This document shows positions 1 through 8,343 of a DNA stretch of 17,915 nucleotides, piece after piece. This DNA comes from Candidatus Dojkabacteria bacterium UBA2022 (lineage in GTDB: Bacteria; Patescibacteriota; Dojkabacteria; SC72): assembly GCA_002335495.1 (NCBI GenBank), contig DDBW01000009.1, forward strand, positions 1 through 17,915, read 5' to 3'. The notes below the pieces were generated by a model, which saw only the letters and a list, made by a program, of their open reading frames with translations, did not search any database and had not been told where the DNA came from. The translations under genes were made by a program, and so were the position numbers. Every line of letters starts with the position of its first letter. Within the stretch, counting starts at the first letter, position 1.

Positions 1-13
1 GCTCTTCCGATCT
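1..13. other. Residual Illumina adapter sequence at contig end
   Basis: The first 13 bases, GCTCTTCCGATCT, are identical to the 3' end of the standard Illumina TruSeq adapter. They sit exactly at the window edge, where an untrimmed read end would be. They are very probably not genomic. Any reading frame that runs through them is artificial in its first four codons. Confidence 0.9.
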
Positions 14-15
14 GG

Positions 16-1260
16 TTTGATATTTTCCAGAGACTTTTAGATATTCGTACAACACCTCAAATTTTTCAACTAGAGTCTGTTCTTAATAATAACACTAGTA
101 TTAAAGATGTTGCGAGAATGTTTCCACAGGACCTATTATTGGTCGGTGGAGCTGTTCGCGATACCATTTGGGGGAAAAGAGTAAACGACTTTGATTTTAA
201 AATTCATACTGATGTTAATACAGTTATAGATACGCTTGAGAGGCATGGATTTAGACTTAGAGACGATTATAATACAGCCCCTGGTGAATACTATATCAGT
301 ATTTTTCCTGGAGTTGTTGGTGTCAATATAAATGGTGTTGATATACACATTTCTACTGCCAGTAGTTTTGATTTGTCGGAAATGATTGCGAATGGTGATT
401 TAAACTTTAATTGCTGTGCATATGATCCCCATTCGATGCAGATTGTTAACCCTGAAGTGGTTCGGCAGATAGCTGAAAAGGAATTAAGGTTTGCGAATCC
501 TGCTAATGCGGTAATTAGTCCAACTATAATCTTTAATGCTTTAAAGCAAATTTCACGAATTCCTGATATCACGATCCCTGATGAGACGGATGCTATTATT
601 AGATTTGCTATACCACAAGTCGTTAAATTCTTCTCTGATAATCCCCATATGCATTATCTCTTGAACTCTTTGATGGGTAATTTAAATACTTCAAGTGTAT
701 TAGAGTATTTTTCAGAGGAAGAAAAATATATTTTTAATTCAATTACGCAAAAACGTGAATTACTAAAAGTTGGTTCTCATGAATTTCATTCAATTGGAAA
801 GGATTCTCTTGATCCAAATGATCATGCGGCTATCCTTGATCTTATGAAAAAGGGGTATGGAGATCATTTCGATGAGAATAAACTTTTTTCTGGGAACGTT
901 GATTCCGTAATAATGAAAGTTTCAGATGGTGAAATTATATCTTGTACGACTGTGGATGGTGAACGATTGTATTCAGTTGCGGCAAAATCAGCTTTGGAGT
1001 GGGCTAGAGTTATTCAGGAGGCTTCTGCCCACAATTATAATGTGTGGGGTACAGTGGACGCGGGTAACACTAAGGTATTGGCTTTATGTCATTTAGGAGG
1101 ATTAAAAATTGAGATGGATCCGCAGGTCGTAAATAAAATTCTGACTAATAATACAACAAAGTATAGAAATGGAGTTTGCATTGAAATTCGTAAAGGATTT
1201 CCTGTGTTTTGGAATCCTGAGTATCCCGATGATTATCCTCAGGTGCTTGTTCGTTCATAA
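16..1260 (+). CDS. CCA-adding enzyme/poly(A) polymerase-like nucleotidyltransferase, 5' truncated
   Basis: This is a class II nucleotidyltransferase of the tRNA CCA-adding/poly(A) polymerase type, which adds nucleotides to RNA 3' ends. Numbering from the ATG at 118, the signature LVGGAVRD lies at residues 8-15. The metal-binding pair D24-x-D26 and a third carboxylate, D75 in GVDIHI, follow. The segment around residues 92-104 (DLNFNCCAYDP) matches the family's RRDFTINALAYDP block, but both arginines are gone. The frame is open back through the adapter, and the ATG at 118 lies only a few residues before the signature. The true start is therefore probably upstream and lost, so I give the frame from the first full codon after the adapter. 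The usual helical neck, body and tail are not obvious. Residues from about 265 to 380 look like a separate alpha/beta domain that I cannot name. The gene converges on the DHH gene with 8 bases between. The fold is confident; CCA-adding activity is not. Confidence 0.72.
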   Translation, partial: FDIFQRLLDIRTTPQIFQLESVLNNNTSIKDVARMFPQDLLLVGGAVRDTIWGKRVNDFDFKIHTDVNTVIDTLERHGFRLRDDYNTAPGEYYISIFPGVVGVNINGVDIHISTASSFDLSEMIANGDLNFNCCAYDPHSMQIVNPEVVRQIAEKELRFANPANAVISPTIIFNALKQISRIPDITIPDETDAIIRFAIPQVVKFFSDNPHMHYLLNSLMGNLNTSSVLEYFSEEEKYIFNSITQKRELLKVGSHEFHSIGKDSLDPNDHAAILDLMKKGYGDHFDENKLFSGNVDSVIMKVSDGEIISCTTVDGERLYSVAAKSALEWARVIQEASAHNYNVWGTVDAGNTKVLALCHLGGLKIEMDPQVVNKILTNNTTKYRNGVCIEIRKGFPVFWNPEYPDDYPQVLVRS

Positions 1261-1268
1261 ATTCTGTT

Positions 1269-2282
1269 CTATAAGGATTCTCCAAAAATATCCAATAGAT
1301 TTTTAATCAAATCATTAGAAGCATCCTCTATATTTTTATAAATGGTAGTTCCTGCTGCACCGGGGTGCCCTCCTCCATTTACACCGACCACTTTTACAAC
1401 TTTAGTTAAATCATATCTAGTTTCATCTCTAGTTCTCAAACTAATCGTTGTTATATTGGGTTCTGCTTCTACAAGGCTGGCTACAATGTCCCATCCATAA
1501 ACTGATCTTAATTTATCTGCAACTAAACCTTCCATTGCTTGTTCTATACTAAGTTTCTTTTCTTTTACTATCTCATAGGGTATTTTTGATAATACAATTT
1601 TCCCATTATGAAATCTTTGTATAGAAGATAGGGCTAGTCCCTGCATCTCAATCTCAATCGGCTCTTTACTATTTTCTATATCAAACACGGCCTTATGAAA
1701 GTTAGGGTTTATACTTGCGAGTTCTGACGCTACTTTTAATACTTCAGGTGTTGTATTTAAGTATTTAAACCCTCCAGTGTCTGCGAATAATCCTAGGTAG
1801 AGTGGAAGGGCGATTTCCTGAGAAATAGTATAAGTCCACTCTTTAAAGAGTTTGGTTATAATCTGGGTTGTAGATGCACTTGCAACGTCCAGTAAGTTAA
1901 TGTCTCCAAACTCTGTATTTGTTTTGTGGTGATCAATTACGATAGTTTTCATGGTTTTTGGAAACTCAACTTCTGCTCTCTGCGTTATTTGTGACTTGGA
2001 AGAACTATCTAGAATTATGAAGAGGTCATAATCTACAGTATTTATATCTATATAACTTTTTGACTCTATTTCATTTTCGATATGTAGTGTATTTAGGTTT
2101 GTGGGGTATGACGAATCTCCTATTATCGCTGTCACATTTTTGTTTATATATTGTAGATATCTCTTCATTGCAATTACAGAACCAATACTGTCAGGGTCGG
2201 GATATGGATGACAATGTAACAATATATTAGAAGACTTCTCGATCTCTTTTTGTATTTGTTTTGCAATATTTGATAATTCCAT
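1269..2282 (-). CDS. DHH-DHHA1 family phosphoesterase (NrnA-like)
   Basis: This is a cytoplasmic manganese-dependent phosphoesterase of the DHH family, closest in layout to NrnA-type enzymes. Those hydrolyse short oligoribonucleotides, cyclic-dinucleotide products or 3'-phosphoadenosine phosphate. All catalytic motifs are present: H23 with PDPDSIGS (residues 28-35), D92 in IILDSSS, the DHH triad at residues 117-119, and D168 in FADTGG. The C-terminal DHHA1 substrate-binding domain carries GGGHPGAAG at residues 303-311. The length of 337 residues is normal for the family. The ATG start is supported by a perfect extended -10 element ending 10 bases upstream, which would give an almost leaderless transcript. 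DHH domains are sometimes fused to nucleotidyltransferases of the CCA/poly(A) family, so the convergent neighbour may be functionally related. Exact substrate cannot be told from sequence. Confidence 0.9.
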   Translation of the reverse strand: MELSNIAKQIQKEIEKSSNILLHCHPYPDPDSIGSVIAMKRYLQYINKNVTAIIGDSSYPTNLNTLHIENEIESKSYIDINTVDYDLFIILDSSSKSQITQRAEVEFPKTMKTIVIDHHKTNTEFGDINLLDVASASTTQIITKLFKEWTYTISQEIALPLYLGLFADTGGFKYLNTTPEVLKVASELASINPNFHKAVFDIENSKEPIEIEMQGLALSSIQRFHNGKIVLSKIPYEIVKEKKLSIEQAMEGLVADKLRSVYGWDIVASLVEAEPNITTISLRTRDETRYDLTKVVKVVGVNGGGHPGAAGTTIYKNIEDASNDLIKNLLDIFGESL

Positions 2283-2292
2283 AATATTGACA

Positions 2293-2301
2293 ATTATATC
2301 A
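2293..2301 (-). promoter_or_regulatory. Extended -10 promoter element for the DHH gene
   Basis: On the minus strand the sequence reads TGATATAAT, a perfect extended -10 (TGn plus TATAAT). Ten bases separate the hexamer from the ATG at 2282, so transcription should begin only about 3-5 bases before the start codon. No good -35 box is visible, as expected for an extended -10 promoter. The rest of the stretch from 2302 to 2396 shows nothing I can identify. Confidence 0.6.
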
Positions 2302-2396
2302 GGAATCAGGGGGGTATTACATTGATTGCTCTATAGTATTTAGTCCTCCCCCTATTATTTTATAACGATAGCTATATTTATTAAGAGTAAAGTTAT

Positions 2397-2795
2397 ATGA
2401 ATTGGGAACTTGAAAATCAAGAATCTATAAACGAACTTGCAATGAGTACATCGATTTGAAGAGTGCCTCAGTAGTGTTATTAAATGAAAGTCTTTAACCT
2501 GTTAATCTTGCTATACATTCAGAAATGAACAAAACATACAACATTTTGAAAAGAGATTGTTAAAATGGTCTGATAATCCAGTTCTCGCATAAGCCGATTT
2601 TGGTTATAGGTATGAGTTACTTTTATTACAGAATTAGAAAGTGAAGGACATATTCCTGATGAAGATCTACTTGGTTTCTTGCATCAAACTGCAATCAAAT
2701 ACTTATTTTCTGAAATTATTGCTGAATCCAATATACCATTCTTTAATCCTGAAGTTGTTGTTACCAAGAGTCCATACAGAAGTATTGAGATATAG
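2397..2795 (+). pseudogene. Decayed gene of about 130 codons, multiple frameshifts
   Basis: No intact gene lies between 2283 and 2843, but protein-like runs follow one another in different plus-strand frames. They are MNWELENQESINELAMSTSI (2397-2456), RFEECLSSVIK (2452-2484), NLAIHSEMNKTYNILKRDC (2504-2560), KWSDNPVLA then a stop then ADFGYRYEL (2563-2619), and a final 59-codon run in another frame (2616-2792). That last run includes ELESEGHIPDEDLLGFLHQT and ends SPYRSIEI before a TAG at 2793. The composition (acidic, with normal hydrophobic spacing) looks like real protein. The pieces join into one chain of roughly 130 residues if a few one- or two-base indels and one stop are repaired. I do not recognise the family. 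It could be a true pseudogene or a patch of poor consensus sequence. Confidence 0.5.
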
Positions 2796-2843
2796 CTCTC
2801 TTATGAGTTTTAAGCTTTTTTGAGGTTGTGTAAACAAATATGC

Positions 2844-3308
2844 TTATAAATTCCTAATAATGTATAGAAATGCGTTGTTTCCTCCGACCTTACCCTCCCA
2901 TAGCATTTCTACATCTCTGCCTGCGTCGGATAGTTTAGCAAGTACATTTTTTATGTGTCTTGAAGTCCAATTATTAAGCTCCAGCTTAGTACTGTCTTTC
3001 ACGTATCTCACCACCACAGATACTTCCTCCGATAATCTCATATCTGCTTCAAACCATAGCGCTTCACCAATGTTTCTACCTCTATATTCTTTCTCATCCA
3101 CATTTATGTCACTCTGCCATACCCCGAAGTCCAAATCGGCTATTATTTGTTTTAAATCATTTGGAGCGATCCCCCTATCTCCGAATTCGTACTTAATCTG
3201 AGATTTACCTACATATTTACCATTATCAGTTACAAGGGTATCAAATTCTACTCCATTAAAGGCAGTTTCGATTTTAAAATTGCTTAGTGGTAGATTTTCG
3301 TAGTTCAT
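2844..3308 (-). CDS. Small GNAT acetyltransferase-like protein, uncertain
   Basis: This is an intact 154-residue soluble protein with no signal peptide or membrane segment. The segment EYRGRNIGEALWFEADMRL, around residues 73-91, resembles the acetyl-CoA-binding motif of GNAT N-acetyltransferases (R/QxxGxG/A followed by a helix). A later NNWTSRHIKNVLAKL helix lies where GNAT proteins carry the asparagine-helix motif. The match is short and the canonical glycine is replaced by asparagine, so the assignment is tentative and the substrate unknown. The ATG at 3308 has no Shine-Dalgarno sequence; a TATAAT box ends 26 bases upstream. It is transcribed divergently from the tandem MutS gene across a 163-base shared promoter region. 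Confidence 0.55.
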   Translation of the reverse strand: MNYENLPLSNFKIETAFNGVEFDTLVTDNGKYVGKSQIKYEFGDRGIAPNDLKQIIADLDFGVWQSDINVDEKEYRGRNIGEALWFEADMRLSEEVSVVVRYVKDSTKLELNNWTSRHIKNVLAKLSDAGRDVEMLWEGKVGGNNAFLYIIRNL

Positions 3309-3334
3309 AATATGTTTTTTAATACTATGTTAAT

Positions 3335-3340
3335 ATTATA
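3335..3340 (-). promoter_or_regulatory. -10 box for the small GNAT-like gene
   Basis: The minus strand reads TATAAT, a perfect -10 hexamer, with TAG rather than TGn in front. It ends 26 bases before the ATG at 3308, predicting a leader of about 20 bases. It is one half of a divergent promoter pair with the element at 3436-3444. No clear -35 is visible. Confidence 0.4.
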
Positions 3341-3435
3341 CTATAGGACCTTGGTTGGATCAAATCTCAGATAACCCTATCGAATTGTATTATGCAACAG
3401 GTGACTAATTTTTAGTATCCTATTATTTTCCAATT

Positions 3436-3444
3436 TGATATAAT
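3436..3444 (+). promoter_or_regulatory. Extended -10 promoter element for the tandem MutS gene
   Basis: The plus strand reads TGATATAAT, the same nine bases as the element in front of the DHH gene. The ATG at 3472 lies 27 bases beyond the hexamer, predicting a leader of about 20 bases without a Shine-Dalgarno motif. An in-frame stop at 3451-3453 excludes any much earlier start for the gene. Confidence 0.55.
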
Positions 3445-3471
3445 CGCAAATAAATATTTGGTATTCCGTAT

Positions 3472-6400
3472 ATGTATTTGCCAGAAAATAGTGCCACTGC
3501 CCTTCCTGAAATAATACCAGAGGTTTTAGCCAGAATTGAAGCAAACGAAACTTATCATGCACAAATGTTTGAACTCCTCCTACATGATGAAATACTGCAC
3601 CCTTTTTTCTCCCCAAGTACCCCCGGATACTCTTTTAGTACAATTTACCCTACGTTAAGAAATAAGCAGGTGTATTCAAATGAGGAAATTGCTCATTTGT
3701 TGGAATATCCAGAACTTGCTCGTAATCATGCAGATGCCCATCTGTTTACGGATCAACCATTAGAAATACTAGATGCTCTTGACGCAGAGAAATCAGTTCG
3801 AAGTATCGGATTTGAGAGTTTCTTTTTCGACAGATCACACCAGATTCGTCATCCTGACCTTTTCAATGAATTCTGTTATGTAGTTGGAACTATTGTGAAT
3901 GTAGGTCGTTCAAAACCTCTTCCCCTGTCCTCTCTTGAATTAATTAGGCTTGGATGTGATTGTATTCTCAGTGGAAGCGGAATTCCATTGCAACCCCCTG
4001 AAGATAGGGTGGTCTTGTATGATGAAAACAGTCATACTTTTGAAAACAGTTTGAATGGATTTAGTATTGGTAACAGGAGGAGGTTAACTGAGGATAATGA
4101 AAATGTTGAGGACGTTAAATTTGTAGGTTTTAGGACAGGTTCGCTTCATTCATTAACCGATGCTAAAATTCCAAGAGGAGCTCGTAATCACCCTCTTGTT
4201 AGACCGAAAGTATTATTTGGATCTAAGGATGGAGAGTTTCTTGAAAGAATTGATCCGAAGGTTAGACAAGTTACCAACCTTGAAACCTTTCATCCAAAAA
4301 GCTTTACAGAACTTGTTCAGTGGTGGACACAGAACCCATCATACTTTAGCTTTACCACTGATAGGCATAGACCCTCTACCTACATAAATATGTTAGATAC
4401 GAGATATGTATGGAAAGATATAAATTCTGTACTTCCAAAAGATTTAGACAAAAAATCAGCCATAAATACGGCTGTACATATTGTAGATATGTTTAATACT
4501 GTATTGGATGGTAAACCTGTGGAAACTCTTGTACCTAGGATTGTTGGAGATAGAGGGGTCTTAGATGCATATAGGAAGTTGGAGAGCTATAGAATTGATA
4601 TTGTAAGAAAAGCTTTCTCAACAGTTACCGGGATGGATTTTAGAATCGTAGCTGAATATCTCGTTGATAATCTTGCCGGAAACCCTGAGGAACTTTCAGC
4701 TTTTATCAAGGACTTAGGATTTTATAGTGATGATGAGCAAGCGTTATTGTCTCTTCAGAAAGATAAAATGGTTGAAACAATAAAGAAGAAACTTGAATAC
4801 TTAATAAGTGAGGGAGAGATGTTTAATGAGGATAGGATAAACCGTATAGATAAATATCTTACAGTGGATCAGAAAGATGGTTTGAAAAATTTGTTATTTG
4901 ATAGAATCTTAAAATGTACCCCTGAACTCACTCAAAACGATATGGATTCACTTTACTTATCCTTAAGCAAAAGAAGTACGCTTCCTCCATATCTTTCGCT
5001 CTTTGTGAGGGATAGGACCAGTAAAGAATACAAATTTCACTTTACAGTTTTCAAATATCTGGTTGAGAACGGTAAATGGCCTAGCTTTTGGGACAGATCT
5101 GACGCTTCATCTAAGGCTAATGTCATAGAGTTAGAATCGACAATAGAATCTCAACTTAAAAGCTCTTCAGATCATGCTTACGTTATAAAAACTGTTGATG
5201 AAATTATTAATTACTGTCAGCGTCATAAAGACATTAAGTTATTCAAAGATGTGCTCGAGGACTTTGATATCTTTCAAAATGATATATTAACCCTTCAGAA
5301 CCTTGAAAAGCTTTCAAACCCTAATATTCAAAACATTTGGAAATGGTTATTGTACTCACACTTTCTTGAGAATTGTATTAAAAGATTTGTAGAACCATAC
5401 GATGATATTCTTCTTACTCAGATTGCTAAAGAGCAATGGAAGGAACTAGCTGCAACATATGGCTACAAAGTATTTGTTCCAACGTATAACTATGCCTTTA
5501 AGGATATATCGGCAGTTGGCAGGTATCGTGCTCAGGTCGTTTTCAACGAAATGTTTGATAACTGGGTAAGAAATGGACTTGTTAGTGAGAAGGAGTATGT
5601 TGAGGCCTCCCCTGTTGCTACTGAAGTTGAGGCTTCAGTCAAGCTGTCGGGTAATTTAAAGATTGATGAAGTAACTTCTGAACTACTAAGTTTGAAAGAA
5701 TTTTTGAAAGGGATTATTAAGGATTCCGGGATCTTCGAAGAGAAATCTGTAGACACTATCCTATCTGAGATTGCATCTCAAATTCTAAACGGTCTTTTGC
5801 CATATAAAAGGAGTGATATGATTAAGTCTTTGAAGAGCATAAACAATTATCGTGATACGGCCGCCGATCCTTATGGAGATGCTAATGTAGTTGGGGAGAT
5901 ACTGTTAGGTAAACACCCCAGCATTGAGTCTAGTTTAGATTTCCTGACTGATTTACTATCATCAATGGAAAGGTCTGTTGTAAAAGATCTCATCAATTCC
6001 TCTGGTGCGTGGGACGTATTCTTTGCTTCAAGTAGTGGATCTTTACTATCAGCTGCTATTGCAAATAGGAATCTCTACTACGATAAGGTTAATACTACAG
6101 CTTTTACTGAAATTCTAACAAGAGTTGTAGTTTTATATTCAATGAAAGCTTGGTCTGATTCGGCTCAAAGCTATGCACGACTAAATTCAAATGAGATTAA
6201 ATGGTCCCGTCCAAAGGTCCAAGACAAAGGGTCTAATTTGCAGGTTACTAATCTTGCTCCCTTTCACATTGTTGAAAGAGGGCGTAAAGAAGAGTCGCAT
6301 CTTGAGAGCATTGGCCTTTCTTCAATCCTTTTGCAACCTGGTATCCCTGAAATATTTATTGGAGGAGCTGGGGCAGGAAAGACTACATTGATGAGATCGC

Positions 6401-8343
6401 TTGCCCTTCAACTCTACCTTGCTAGCCTTGGAGTTCCTGGATATTATGAGGGACTTGAAGGATGTAAGGTTGGTAAAGTTATCGTCTCTCTTAATAGTGA
6501 TCAAAGCAATGAGATGGGAAGTCGCTTCAAAAACATGGTGAGGCGGGTATCTCACATTATCGATGATGTGATTGAGTTTAAAAATACCAATCCTGGTGAA
6601 AAGGTTTTAATCTGTATGGATGAACTTTTTCGTGGTAGCGATGATGTGAACGCTGTTGCTTTATACGCGAAAATTGTGGAAAACTTCTACGAAGATCCCG
6701 ATGTGTTTTTTATAACATCTACTCACTATATGTTGTTAAAGGATGCCTGCGAAAAAGGATTTGCTCCTTCTGTAAAATTCTCTTCCTTTGATTCTGTCTC
6801 CCACGAAATTACATCGGACTATCGGGAGAGTGACATTAAGGATGTACTTATAAAAATGGGCTTTCCGAATTCTTTTATAGATTCTTTTATAAATATACTG
6901 AATGGTGATATGCAAATACATGAGAAGAGTATAGCTGCTGAGATTAAAGATTTACCTCAGGATACTCAATCTACATTAATTGGATATCTTTTAGATTTAG
7001 GAGTAATTGGATTGTCCCAACATCATAGTCCCTCCAAGTATTACTATAAAGAGGGGCTTCATTTAAATGCTGATCCAGAGATTTTTTATGAATGGATGAA
7101 CCTTGAGAAATGTAGTGATGAACTCTACAAAAAAATTATAGAATATCGACTAGAGGCATACTCAAATTTAGGAAAACATGATGCGTACAATTTCCTGAAC
7201 CCACTCTCTGAAGTCCTTATTAAACCTACTCTTCGTGAGCATGAAAGAGGCTTTTTTGCTGCATTACAAAGTCTCCGAGTTTATTTCGAAACAGCACCAA
7301 AAGGGCCTTTTACTGAGTTCAGTTCGATTTTTATGAAAGAATATGAGAAAGATAAGGATGTTGATGAAATATATCGTCAAATAGTTGAGGGTCTACTTGC
7401 TTTCTATTCTAAACATACTGAATCTGATGGCTTTTTCTCAAGGGCTATTATGTTGAATAGAGAAAGGTATGGATTTGAGGTGGTAAATTTGCAAAATGTT
7501 GCTAAATTGTTTACTCATACTATCACTGACCTAAAGATTCTTTCTCAGCTGAGTAGATATCTCAATGAGGAGCATGATAATTTATGTTTTGTTGATTTCT
7601 CAGATAGCTCTCCTGACCTTTCCTTTAATGAATGTTTCTACCCAGGTCAGGGAGCTGTCGCGTATAGCAGAGGTATGCTCAATACTGAAAATACAGTAAG
7701 GAACACCCTTTCGATTAATAGTAAGGGGACTGCTTTTGTTGGTGATAACTCAAGTGGTAAAACTGTCACAGCTAAAATGATTTCATATCTTACTTTCGTT
7801 GGATACAATCTTGGTATTGGTTATGGAAAGAAAATTACTCTGCCATCTAAGCGCCATTCAGTTAGATCTATCTTCTCTGTCGAAAGTAGCGACTTTTTGA
7901 GCAGTTCTATGGATGAGAGTAAAAAGATTTTGGTCATATTAAAAGAAATTCTAAGTGGTTCAAAAGATAACTATCTTGTTGTATTTGATGAGCTTGGTGC
8001 AACAGTCTCTTCTAAAGAAGGATCTGTCCTCGCGGCTTTAGTCGTTTATCTTCTTGTCAAAAAAGGGCACAAAGTTCTCGTAACTACTCACTATCATCAA
8101 CTATTCCATATCCTAAATCAGTTGGGTCTTGATATTGATAGTTATGGCTTTGTGTATAACTCAAATGAAAAAACTCATTACAAGGCTCAGCATGGTTTAA
8201 AGCCTGGTACCTCTCGCGGAGTTGAGAGATCTATTGATTTTGTAAATGAGATGAAATCAGAACTAAAAAATCCTTCTGCAATTTTAAAGATTTTTGAGGC
8301 CGCGCTTGATACCCGACCTAATATTGCAAAACTTATTAATTAG
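3472..8343 (+). CDS. Giant protein with two tandem MutS-type ATPase modules
   Basis: This 1623-residue protein has two complete MutS-like ATPase modules in one chain. The first has Walker A GGAGAGKTT at residues 964-972, followed by a MutS-like LASLGVP stretch. Its Walker B is ICMDELFRGS (DE at 1050-1051), like the MutS1/MSH DELGRGT block, and STHY ends at 1086. The second has Walker A GDNSSGKT at 1424-1431, Walker B VVFDELGATVSSKEG (DE at 1506-1507), close to the MutS2 pattern DELGAGTDPxEG, and TTHYHQ at 1538-1543. Each module is preceded by a helical segment with a strand-rich lead-in that resembles the MutS lever/core. Residues 1 to about 700 match no family I know. I see no mismatch-recognition FxE motif near the N-terminus, no Smr nuclease domain and no membrane segment. 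MutS proteins work as dimers, so this may be a single-chain pseudo-dimer with two non-equivalent sites. Mismatch repair, recombination control and anti-phage roles are all possible. It stands alone behind its own promoter, and its last 8 bases overlap the PAP2-like gene. Confidence 0.88.
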   Translation: MYLPENSATALPEIIPEVLARIEANETYHAQMFELLLHDEILHPFFSPSTPGYSFSTIYPTLRNKQVYSNEEIAHLLEYPELARNHADAHLFTDQPLEILDALDAEKSVRSIGFESFFFDRSHQIRHPDLFNEFCYVVGTIVNVGRSKPLPLSSLELIRLGCDCILSGSGIPLQPPEDRVVLYDENSHTFENSLNGFSIGNRRRLTEDNENVEDVKFVGFRTGSLHSLTDAKIPRGARNHPLVRPKVLFGSKDGEFLERIDPKVRQVTNLETFHPKSFTELVQWWTQNPSYFSFTTDRHRPSTYINMLDTRYVWKDINSVLPKDLDKKSAINTAVHIVDMFNTVLDGKPVETLVPRIVGDRGVLDAYRKLESYRIDIVRKAFSTVTGMDFRIVAEYLVDNLAGNPEELSAFIKDLGFYSDDEQALLSLQKDKMVETIKKKLEYLISEGEMFNEDRINRIDKYLTVDQKDGLKNLLFDRILKCTPELTQNDMDSLYLSLSKRSTLPPYLSLFVRDRTSKEYKFHFTVFKYLVENGKWPSFWDRSDASSKANVIELESTIESQLKSSSDHAYVIKTVDEIINYCQRHKDIKLFKDVLEDFDIFQNDILTLQNLEKLSNPNIQNIWKWLLYSHFLENCIKRFVEPYDDILLTQIAKEQWKELAATYGYKVFVPTYNYAFKDISAVGRYRAQVVFNEMFDNWVRNGLVSEKEYVEASPVATEVEASVKLSGNLKIDEVTSELLSLKEFLKGIIKDSGIFEEKSVDTILSEIASQILNGLLPYKRSDMIKSLKSINNYRDTAADPYGDANVVGEILLGKHPSIESSLDFLTDLLSSMERSVVKDLINSSGAWDVFFASSSGSLLSAAIANRNLYYDKVNTTAFTEILTRVVVLYSMKAWSDSAQSYARLNSNEIKWSRPKVQDKGSNLQVTNLAPFHIVERGRKEESHLESIGLSSILLQPGIPEIFIGGAGAGKTTLMRSLALQLYLASLGVPGYYEGLEGCKVGKVIVSLNSDQSNEMGSRFKNMVRRVSHIIDDVIEFKNTNPGEKVLICMDELFRGSDDVNAVALYAKIVENFYEDPDVFFITSTHYMLLKDACEKGFAPSVKFSSFDSVSHEITSDYRESDIKDVLIKMGFPNSFIDSFINILNGDMQIHEKSIAAEIKDLPQDTQSTLIGYLLDLGVIGLSQHHSPSKYYYKEGLHLNADPEIFYEWMNLEKCSDELYKKIIEYRLEAYSNLGKHDAYNFLNPLSEVLIKPTLREHERGFFAALQSLRVYFETAPKGPFTEFSSIFMKEYEKDKDVDEIYRQIVEGLLAFYSKHTESDGFFSRAIMLNRERYGFEVVNLQNVAKLFTHTITDLKILSQLSRYLNEEHDNLCFVDFSDSSPDLSFNECFYPGQGAVAYSRGMLNTENTVRNTLSINSKGTAFVGDNSSGKTVTAKMISYLTFVGYNLGIGYGKKITLPSKRHSVRSIFSVESSDFLSSSMDESKKILVILKEILSGSKDNYLVVFDELGATVSSKEGSVLAALVVYLLVKKGHKVLVTTHYHQLFHILNQLGLDIDSYGFVYNSNEKTHYKAQHGLKPGTSRGVERSIDFVNEMKSELKNPSAILKIFEAALDTRPNIAKLIN

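Noticed and set aside
2641..2823. Open frame of 60 codons with a GTG start
   Set aside because: It lies in a different frame across the best-preserved run of the decayed gene (2616-2792) and its translation is leucine-rich without a plausible domain. It is a shadow frame.
3346..3408. Short protein-like run GPWLDQISDNPIELYYATGD before a stop
   Set aside because: It is only about 20 codons long, overlaps the divergent promoter region and has no start. It could be the tail of a lost gene, but chance is as likely.
3377..3616. Minus-strand frame of 79 codons over the MutS promoter and start
   Set aside because: It is antisense to the strongly supported tandem MutS start and has no family resemblance.
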